The notes below the pieces were generated by a model, which saw only the letters and a list, made by a program, of their open reading frames with translations, searched no databases and was not told where the DNA came from. This document shows positions 61,842 through 64,000 of a stretch of 64,000 nt of DNA, piece by piece. The DNA is from Pseudobowmanella sp964228145 (GTDB lineage: Bacteria; Pseudomonadota; Gammaproteobacteria; Enterobacterales; Alteromonadaceae), in contig CAXQZJ010000071.1 of assembly GCA_964228145.1 (NCBI GenBank), positions 1-64,000 on the forward strand, written 5' to 3'. Numbering within the stretch: position 1 is the stretch's first letter; each line of letters begins with the position of its first letter. The translations under genes and the position numbers were made by a program.

Positions 61842-61856
61842 TGATAATGGTTGTTA
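61842..61856 (-). promoter_or_regulatory. Fur-box-like site upstream of the TonB receptor
   Basis: On the plus strand TGATAAT-G-GTTGTTA fits the 7-1-7 Fur model TGATAAT-N-ATTATCA, with the left half perfect and four of seven on the right. It lies 19 bases before the receptor start. Iron repression of the receptor/PepSY operon is likely. From 61857 to 62018 I see no further firm signal. Confidence 0.6.
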
Positions 61857-62018
61857 TTTAGCTTATGATCTTATCCATGGGTAAGCAAGCCTGAATGAAA
61901 TAAATTTGGTAAAATAAACACGTGCTTAGCAGGGTGTGGTGAGTCTGGTCAGATAAACTATACTGGAGTGCGAGCGACAATCTGGACAGGGATATCATTG
62001 GAGATATGCGGTAGCATT

Positions 62019-64000
62019 ATGACTCGATTTGGATGTTTGCTGGCTTTACTGGTTAGTAGTCAGCTAAGTCACGCTATGGTTGTAAGGATTGCAGCCGTTG
62101 AACGCCAGCCTTATTCGGGTGAATCCTTGCCCCAGAATGGCATGGTCAATGAGTTGGTTGTGCATAGCTATCAAGCAACAGGTGTTGTGCCGCAAGTGAC
62201 CTTTTACCCCTTGGCCCGGGCATTGAGGCTACTCGAAAATGGTAATGTTGATGTAGTGGTGCCGGTACTAGCCGATACCGATCCTCTCTTCAGTTATTCT
62301 CCACCGATTCCGGGTGGTGAGACGGTAGTGCTCAAGCACCGTAACACGCATATCAATATCCAAACCTGGCGAACGATGCGACAAACCTCGGTGCAACTGT
62401 CGTTGCTGAGGGGCAGTCCGATGACATTAGCAAACCAACAACATCTCACCAACCCCCCCATTTTAGTGTCAGAGGAGTTCCAACAGCTAGGGTTGTTGCA
62501 AAAGCAAAGAGTCGACGCCGTGATCATGGATAAATACACCGCAGCGGATTTAATGGTGACCCATATGCCATCGTTGATAGGTCAGTTGGATTATTTCACT
62601 ATGCCCGAGGTGGCTGGTGGATTACACCTGGCCTTTAACCCAAAATCGTCGAATTCAATGACAGCAAGGGACTTGTTTGATGAGGGTATGGCAGCACTCA
62701 AAACGAATGGTAGGGTGCAGCAAATACTTAACAAGTACGGTTTTTACCCATCACGCTCAAACTCAGATGGTCGCACCGAGCTGGTTATTGGTGCGGTCGA
62801 TATTAATATGGTCAATCGGCTTATGGCGCTGACCGAACACTATGAGCGTATTAATCCAGATGTGAAAGTTCAGTGGCGGGTGATGGACGAAACCACGTTA
62901 CGTAAACGCTTACTCGGAGATATTGCCATCAATGATGGACAATTTGACCTGGTGATGGTCGGTGATTATGAAGTCATGGTATGGGGAGAAAAAGGTTGGT
63001 TAGTTCCCCTCAATGAAGAGATGACTGCCGACGTAAGCAAAGACCTCATACCGATAGCCGCGCGGCGATTGCATAGTCCGAATGGACTCTATGCTTTACC
63101 ACTGCAAAGTGAGACCTCGGTGACCGTGTACAGAAAAGATATTTTTCACGCGCTAGGGCTGACCATGCCCATGCACCCGAGCTATGAAGAAATTTTGGCG
63201 CTAGCCAATGAAATCAATGGAAAGTTGCCGGATGTTCACGGATTAGGTTTTCGGGCTAAGCCCGGTTGGGGGCAAAGTATGGCCTTTGTTACTGTTTTGG
63301 CGCAAGCGTATGGTGGTGAATGGTTTGATCATCGGTGGCGACCCCAACTGACGACTGAAGCGTGGCGAAAGGCTGTCAACTTATACGTCAAAGCGCTTCG
63401 CGAAGCCGGCCCCCAAGACCCCACCAAATACGGGTGGAAAGAAAATATTCAGCTCTTTGCAGAGGGAAAAATGGCCATTTTAGTCGACGCGTCGTCTGCA
63501 ATTAACCGACTTTACGATCCGGCATTTTTTTCTGAGCCTCAACATATTGGTTTCGCGTTTCATCCGGGTACAGGGAATCAACCGGGCGTCAGGTGGTATT
63601 GGGGATGGAATCTTGCCGTTATGCAAACCTCCCAGCATCATCAAGAAGCAAAACAACTGGCATTATGGCTTGGCTCAGTAGAAAGTAATCTTGCTTCTCA
63701 ACAACAAGCTCGCTATCAGGCGGCGAGTCCGCGGCAACAGGATTATCAGCGCGATTTTGGCGTAGCCGATGGTTATGCAAAGTTTGTTGCCCAACAATTG
63801 TTAGCTGATATGGACAACAGAAATACCATCAACCTCCCTGAGGTAGGATTGCAGTTTGTCCCCATCCCTGAGTTTCCCGCCATTGGCTATCAGGTAGCGA
63901 ATTTACTTGCTGCTGCAGTAAGAGGGGAGATCTCAGTAGAGGAAGCTTTATATCGTGCGCAACGACAAACTGAAAAAATTATGCTTGAGGCCGGATATTA
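62019..64000 (+). CDS. Tandem solute-binding fusion protein (SBP family 3 + family 1); runs to the window end
   Basis: The frame is open from ATG 62019 to the last base (660 codons plus TA). It has a signal peptide MTRFGCLLALLVSSQLSHA. Residues about 20-245 are an SBP_bac_3-like domain (VTFYPLARALRLLENGNVDV). A second domain follows from about 253, resembling sugar-type SBP family 1 (WYWGWNLAVMQTSQHHQEAK, LFAEGKMAILVDASSAI). The end LYRAQRQTEKIMLEAGY looks like a natural C-terminus, and the final TA could be the start of a stop codon. Alternatively it continues into a signalling domain outside the window. Confidence 0.8.
   Translation, partial: MTRFGCLLALLVSSQLSHAMVVRIAAVERQPYSGESLPQNGMVNELVVHSYQATGVVPQVTFYPLARALRLLENGNVDVVVPVLADTDPLFSYSPPIPGGETVVLKHRNTHINIQTWRTMRQTSVQLSLLRGSPMTLANQQHLTNPPILVSEEFQQLGLLQKQRVDAVIMDKYTAADLMVTHMPSLIGQLDYFTMPEVAGGLHLAFNPKSSNSMTARDLFDEGMAALKTNGRVQQILNKYGFYPSRSNSDGRTELVIGAVDINMVNRLMALTEHYERINPDVKVQWRVMDETTLRKRLLGDIAINDGQFDLVMVGDYEVMVWGEKGWLVPLNEEMTADVSKDLIPIAARRLHSPNGLYALPLQSETSVTVYRKDIFHALGLTMPMHPSYEEILALANEINGKLPDVHGLGFRAKPGWGQSMAFVTVLAQAYGGEWFDHRWRPQLTTEAWRKAVNLYVKALREAGPQDPTKYGWKENIQLFAEGKMAILVDASSAINRLYDPAFFSEPQHIGFAFHPGTGNQPGVRWYWGWNLAVMQTSQHHQEAKQLALWLGSVESNLASQQQARYQAASPRQQDYQRDFGVADGYAKFVAQQLLADMDNRNTINLPEVGLQFVPIPEFPAIGYQVANLLAAAVRGEISVEEALYRAQRQTEKIMLEAGY

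Overview
The window reads as a gammaproteobacterial chromosome, most likely a marine or saline Alteromonadales species (Alteromonadaceae-like). This is inferred from gene content and order: a Vibrio/Shewanella-type polar flagellum and chemotaxis block with ParC/ParP, a complete ccmABCDEFGHI run, tig-clpP-clpX-lon-hupB-ppiD, sap-psp-tyrR linkage, and tyrosine catabolism through homogentisate. I see no phage, insertion sequence or CRISPR array. Most of the window is well-conserved core genome.

Layout. 1-11538 (+): late flagellar/chemotaxis operon, from flhA (5' end cut off) through flhF, flhG, fliA, cheY, cheZ, cheA, cheB, parC, parP and cheW to a DUF2802 gene. 11548-13751 (-): fliK-like hook-length protein and a small FlhB-C-terminus-like protein. 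13919-22599 (+): cytochrome c maturation ccmA-I, then mlaA and a UDP-sugar epimerase in the same tight run. 22622-23479 (-): folD. 23695-24107: tRNA-Pro, tRNA-Arg, tRNA-His and a second identical tRNA-Pro. 24331-32774 (+): protein quality control (tig, clpP, clpX, lon), HU-beta and ppiD, each separated by clear terminators; lon has a sigma32-type promoter. 32909-33628: nitroreductase.

33634-39995 (-): pspF-sapABCDF, divergent from pspABC (40191-41597), with a sigma54 promoter and upstream inverted repeats between them. 41806-48771 (+): phenylalanine hydroxylase (phhAB), tyrR, then hppD-hmgA-fahA-maiA, a complete path from phenylalanine to fumarate and acetoacetate. TyrR-type operators lie upstream of phhA and tyrR. 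48814-50941: YghU-type GST, an AhpD-like protein and a divergent TetR regulator flanked by two matching palindromes. 50953-51480: DUF2937 protein. 51574-55888 (+): MoxR ATPase, CoxE-like VWA protein, RDD membrane protein with a large insert, and a KASIII-like enzyme.

55969-64000: a small periplasmic binding protein, a poxvirus-type topoisomerase IB, a Fur-box-associated TonB receptor/membrane protein/PepSY iron-uptake operon, and a double solute-binding fusion protein that runs to the window edge.

The least explained parts are the MoxR-VWA-RDD-KASIII operon, the double binding-domain protein at 62019, the degenerate SapD ATPase paired with a normal SapF, the triple acidic repeat in CheA, and a long hairpin in the hupB leader. 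None amounts to a clearly new system on sequence alone. All family assignments come from reading the translations; no database search was run.
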